DNA of 64,000 bases from Arthrobacter sp. U41 (GTDB lineage Bacteria; Actinomycetota; Actinomycetes; Actinomycetales; Micrococcaceae): positions 1,302,001 through 1,366,000 of the forward strand of contig NZ_VEGI01000001.1 in the NCBI RefSeq assembly GCF_007679325.1, in the 5' to 3' direction. This document shows, piece by piece, positions 61,030-64,000 of this stretch (the stretch's first letter is position 1; every line of letters starts with the position of its first letter). The translations under genes were made by a program, and so were the position numbers. The notes below the pieces were generated by a model, which saw nothing but the letters and a program-made list of their open reading frames with translations, had not been told where the DNA came from and ran no database searches.

Positions 61030-61092
61030 CAACGCGGGGTCATATAACGCCCATAAAGGGTCCCAATATGAGCCGGGTCTGACCCCGCGTTG
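61030..61092. repeat. Intergenic palindromic element, copy C
   Basis: Perfect 13-bp outer arms CAACGCGGGGTCA / TGACCCCGCGTTG around 37 bp, placed between the convergent lacI and phoX genes. The interior matches copy B closely. The element may work as a terminator for both genes. Confidence 0.85.
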
Positions 61093-61110
61093 TTTTGGAG
61101 TGGGCGGGGG

Positions 61111-63195
61111 TTAGTCGTCGGTGCGGAAGACCTGGACCACCGAGGGGCGCGGGGCGCGCGCCTGGCCCCGGGCCGGCGTCGTCCCGGCCGGAACGTAGTC
61201 CGGGAAGAAGGACAGCTGCGCATCGAACGTGCCGTCCTCGCCGGGGTGCTGCACGGAGACGAACACGGTGCGTTCCTGGTCGTGGATGATGGGCCCGCAG
61301 GTCTCCCCGTCGCGCGGGACGGCGAGGAACTGTTCGACGCGTCCCCGTTCGGCGCCGTCGAGGGTGACCTTGAACAGCCCATCGGCCTTGCCGATCCCGG
61401 ACGGGGCGCCGTCGGTGGAGATCCAGAGGTTGCCGACCGAGTCGAACGCGAGGTTGTCCGGGCAGGAAATCGGCGAGACCTTGTCCACCGGGTAGCCGGA
61501 GAAGTAAGTGACATCGCCCTGCGCGGGATCGCCGCAGACCATCAGCAGGTTCCAGGTGAACGCCGTGGAGGTCTGGTCGCCGGTCTCGGTGATTTCCACG
61601 ACGTGGCCGTCACGGTTGGCGTTGCGGGGGTTTACCTCGTTGGCCCCTTCCTTGCCGGCCTTGCCGCGGTCCGAGTTGTTGGTGCAGGCGACGTAGACCT
61701 TGCCGGTGTGCAGGTTGGGTTCCACGTCCTCGCAACGGTCCATCTTGGTGGGGCCCACCTTGTCGGCGGCCACGCGGGTGTACACCAGCACTTCCTCAAC
61801 GGACATCCCGGTCACCTTCGAGACCCCGCCGACCACCAGCGGCAGCCATTCGCCGGTGCCGTCGAAGCCGCCGTCGGCCGGGACCGTGCCGGTGCCGGTG
61901 ATCTCGGACGCCGGGGAGTTGCCGGTGAACCGGGCAACGTACAGGTCCCCGGCAGAGAGCAGCGTCATGTTGTGCTTGCGGTCGCCTTCGCGGTACTTGT
62001 CCTTCGAGACGAACTTGTAGAGGTAGTCAAAGCGCTCGTCGTCGCCCGAATAGGCCACCACATGCCCGGATTCGGCCACGATCACATTGGCGCCCTCGTG
62101 CTTGAAACGGCCCAGCGAGGAGTGCTTCTTCGGCGTCGAGGTGGGATCAAAGGGATCGACTTCCACGATCCAGCCGAAGCGGTTGGCCTCATTTTCGTAG
62201 CCGGCGGTGCGGGTATCAAACCGCGGATCGTCGAGTTCCCACTGGCGCGCCGTGGGCTTGTTGGTGAGCCCGTAACGCTTGTCCTCAGCCGAGGTGCCTG
62301 GCGCGACGAAGTACCCGTTGAAGTTTTCCTCACCGGAGAGGATGGTCCCCCAGGGGGTGGTGCCGCCGGCGCAGTTGCCCAGCGTACCGAGGATGGTGCG
62401 GCCGGCCGGGTCGGCCTTCGTGCGGACCAGCGGGGAGCCTGCCACCGGGCCGGTGAGTTCATAGGCCGTGTTGTTCAGGTAGCGGCGGTTGAGCTTGGCA
62501 CCCTTGACATAGCTCCACGGCTTGTTCTTGTTCTTGCGTTCCAGCTCCACCACGGAAAGCCCGTGGGCCGCGGCGCCGATCGCCCGGACGTCCGCGGCGG
62601 GCAGCGAGGCGGGGAACATGATGGTCTCGTTGGTGTATTCGTGGTTGGCGAACAGCACCGCGCGCCGGCTCTTGCTGCCCGGGATTTCGAGGATGTCGGT
62701 GTAATCGTTGTTGTAGCCGAACTGCCGGGCCTGCGCGGCAGCGCTCTGGTTGCCGAGGTCGAAGTCCGGGGCATCGTTGAAGATGGGGTCGCCCCAGCGG
62801 ATCACGGGCTGCCAGGTGAAGCCCTCCGGAACAGTGAAGGCGTCGACGGCGGCGTCCACCGGGGCGATGGCGGTGAACCGGAGCTTGGACGCGCCATAGC
62901 CGTTCTTGGCTGCCGCGGAAAGGCCGGTGCCGCCGTCGGCCACTGCCGACTCCGCTGAGGTCACGGCCCCGCCGAACGCGACGGCAAGCGCCCCGGCAGC
63001 GCCGAAGCCCAGGGCCGCGCGGCGGGACATTGTGGCCGAGGCGATGTCCCGGAAGTAGCTGTTCGAGCTGGTGTTGCAGACCTCGCCCGAGCAGGCGTTA
63101 TCGCACTTGAGTGCGCAGGTGACGGGGCTCCGCTTGCCTTTGGTGTGGCCGAGCATGGGGAGCAGGGAGAACTTGCGTCCGGAGGAGACAGACAT
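61111..63195 (-). CDS. phoX: PhoX family alkaline phosphatase (DUF839), Tat-exported
   Basis: 694 residues from ATG 63195 (GGAAGG seven bases upstream); the frame opens earlier but runs into menC territory. A Tat signal (MSRRAALGFGAAGALAVAFGG) starts near residue 55, preceded by an N-terminal extension with four cysteines (CALKCDNACSGEVC), a form typical of actinobacterial PhoX. PhoX enzymes are Ca/Fe-dependent phosphatases releasing phosphate from organic esters outside the cell. Blocks such as GTLGNCAGGTTPWGTILSGEEN and LAFDSVGNLWISTDG are diagnostic. A PHO box lies about 70 bp upstream of the start. Confidence 0.94.
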   Translation of the reverse strand: MSVSSGRKFSLLPMLGHTKGKRSPVTCALKCDNACSGEVCNTSSNSYFRDIASATMSRRAALGFGAAGALAVAFGGAVTSAESAVADGGTGLSAAAKNGYGASKLRFTAIAPVDAAVDAFTVPEGFTWQPVIRWGDPIFNDAPDFDLGNQSAAAQARQFGYNNDYTDILEIPGSKSRRAVLFANHEYTNETIMFPASLPAADVRAIGAAAHGLSVVELERKNKNKPWSYVKGAKLNRRYLNNTAYELTGPVAGSPLVRTKADPAGRTILGTLGNCAGGTTPWGTILSGEENFNGYFVAPGTSAEDKRYGLTNKPTARQWELDDPRFDTRTAGYENEANRFGWIVEVDPFDPTSTPKKHSSLGRFKHEGANVIVAESGHVVAYSGDDERFDYLYKFVSKDKYREGDRKHNMTLLSAGDLYVARFTGNSPASEITGTGTVPADGGFDGTGEWLPLVVGGVSKVTGMSVEEVLVYTRVAADKVGPTKMDRCEDVEPNLHTGKVYVACTNNSDRGKAGKEGANEVNPRNANRDGHVVEITETGDQTSTAFTWNLLMVCGDPAQGDVTYFSGYPVDKVSPISCPDNLAFDSVGNLWISTDGAPSGIGKADGLFKVTLDGAERGRVEQFLAVPRDGETCGPIIHDQERTVFVSVQHPGEDGTFDAQLSFFPDYVPAGTTPARGQARAPRPSVVQVFRTDD

Positions 63196-63264
63196 GGAGA
63201 GACCTTCCACGGGGTGGTTGCGGGCCTCCCCACCGTTCCAGCCGGGGCCTACGCGAAGGAGTCT

Positions 63265-63286
63265 TCCGGATGAAATCCGGGTGAAC
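63265..63286 (-). promoter_or_regulatory. PHO box (PhoP site) of phoX
   Basis: On the minus strand two adjacent 11-bp direct repeats, GTTCACCCGGA and TTTCATCCGGA, match the actinobacterial PhoP direct-repeat unit (GKTCAYYYRSG) in nearly every position. This predicts induction of phoX under phosphate limitation. Confidence 0.75.
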
Positions 63287-63343
63287 TCCCAGCCAGAAAT
63301 GAGGGCGCATTGCACTCCGGCACGCCGGACGTGAGGGAGCGTC

Positions 63344-64000
63344 TCAGCGGGCGGGGTCGGCGAACACCGCGTGGACGCGGCGCAGGCGGTCCAGCCACCA
63401 GCCCCGCCGCTCGGGCGCTGCGGCGTACTCCGCCAGCAAGCCCGGATCGGCGGTGACGTCGCGGAGCCGGATGGCGCCGTCGTCGGGAACCAGGGAATCC
63501 CGGGTGACATCGGCGGCGAGCAGGGAGACTGTCCCCAGTCCGCAGGCGTACGGCAGTTCAGGCAGCGCGGCGGCGAGCGCCAACCCCGCGCGGATTCCCA
63601 CGGACGTGTCCAGCGCCGAGCTGACGACGGCGGGAAGCCCTGCCTGCGCCACGATGTCCAGGGCGCGCCGCACTCCCCCGAGCGGCGCCACTTTGACCAC
63701 AATCAGGTCCGCGGCGCCGGCGCGGGCCACCTTGAGCGGATCATCCTCCTTGCGCACGCTTTCGTCCGCGGCAATCAGCACCGGGACGCCGGTAGCCCGC
63801 AGTCGGCGCCGGACCTCGGCGAGGCCGGCGATGTCCGGTACCGGCTGTTCGGCGTATTCCAGCCCGACGTCGGACAGCCGGGTTATTGCCCCGACGGCGG
63901 TGGGGACGTCCCAGCCGCCGTTCGCGTCCACCCGGATGGCGGCGTCCGGCAGCGCGGCGCGGACGGCGGCCACCCGGGCAGCGTCGTCATCCAGGCTCTG
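63344..64000 (-). CDS. menC: o-Succinylbenzoate synthase (5' part outside window)
   Basis: 218 codons are present and the frame is open to the window edge, so the N-terminal domain is missing. Enolase-superfamily barrel features: RVDANGGW, EYAEQPVPDIAGLAEV, LIAADESVRKEDD and DLIVVKVAPLGGVRRAL supply the catalytic lysine and metal acids. MenC dehydrates SHCHC to o-succinylbenzoate. With menF, menD, menG and the reductase in this window it extends the menaquinone gene region, although unrelated genes lie between. The closest other assignment would be another muconate-lactonizing enzyme relative, less likely here. Confidence 0.9.
   Translation of the reverse strand, partial: QSLDDDAARVAAVRAALPDAAIRVDANGGWDVPTAVGAITRLSDVGLEYAEQPVPDIAGLAEVRRRLRATGVPVLIAADESVRKEDDPLKVARAGAADLIVVKVAPLGGVRRALDIVAQAGLPAVVSSALDTSVGIRAGLALAAALPELPYACGLGTVSLLAADVTRDSLVPDDGAIRLRDVTADPGLLAEYAAAPERRGWWLDRLRRVHAVFADPAR

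Noticed and set aside
63196..63702. Upstream extension of the phoX frame
   Set aside because: Would cover the PHO box and overlap menC in antisense; ATG 63195 has a ribosome site and fits the family N-terminus.
1..64000. tRNA genes, rRNA genes, CRISPR arrays
   Set aside because: Intergenic gaps were read through; no cloverleaf with a T-loop-like sequence, no rRNA segments and no regularly spaced repeats were seen. Without a search program a single tRNA could still be missed.

Overview
The window is high-GC DNA (mid-60s % by eye) from a chromosome of a menaquinone-using, aerobic actinobacterium. Gene content and protein style suggest a member of the Micrococcaceae close to Arthrobacter or Pseudarthrobacter. 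Supporting signs are FprA-type ferredoxin reductases, a PhoX phosphatase with a Streptomyces-type PHO box, actinobacterial ferredoxin-dependent sulfite reductase, many GTG starts, and several genes whose start codon lies 6-7 nt after a TAnnnT -10 box (probable leaderless mRNAs). The genus is inferred, not proven. I found no rRNA, tRNA, CRISPR array, insertion sequence or prophage.

Layout. 1-5.6 kb: a truncated amino-acid permease, then an aldehyde dehydrogenase / alcohol dehydrogenase / DUF779 set with a GAF-domain regulator. 5.7-10.4 kb: a ferredoxin reductase, RarD, a universal stress protein and a lipoprotein. 10.4-14.9 kb: GABA/aminobutyraldehyde catabolism (gabT, aldehyde dehydrogenase) with a divergent PucR regulator. 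15-24 kb: PPK2 with an unusual P-type ATPase, an MFS/FadR-type pair, membrane proteins and topoisomerase IB. 24-40.5 kb: assimilatory sulfur genes (fpr, cysG, ssuABC, cysN-cysD-cysH-sir, sirohydrochlorin chelatase), interrupted by a large secreted repeat protein between two copies of one small gene, and by an rtcB RNA ligase gene. 40.5-43 kb: TRIC-like channel, SUKH-like protein, DUF559 protein and a small hairpin locus. 43-54 kb: menaquinone genes (polyprenyl synthase, MenJ-like reductase, menG, menF, menD) with a polar amino-acid ABC transporter and argS. 54-61 kb: a LacI-controlled catabolic operon of unassigned substrate. 61-64 kb: phoX and truncated menC.

The strongest unexpected signal is regulatory. 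Three separate sulfur transcription units (cysG, ssu, sir-cysHDN) carry the same gapless 49-bp upstream block, identical in 26 columns. In each it is followed by TTGnnn, an 18-bp spacer, TAnnnT, 6 nt and an ATG. Motif-to-ATG distance is exactly 30 nt in all three. For cysG and sir that ATG opens the enzyme gene. For ssu it opens a 22-codon leader ORF with a Cys codon near its end, placed ahead of ssuA. This suggests one sulfur activator driving leaderless transcripts, plus a possible cysteine-sensing leader peptide.

Other points of interest are a LacI operon with two near-palindromic operators 111 bp apart and a third palindrome, three copies of a ~60-bp intergenic palindrome, and a P2-like ATPase that appears to lack the usual M5/M6 cation ligands.
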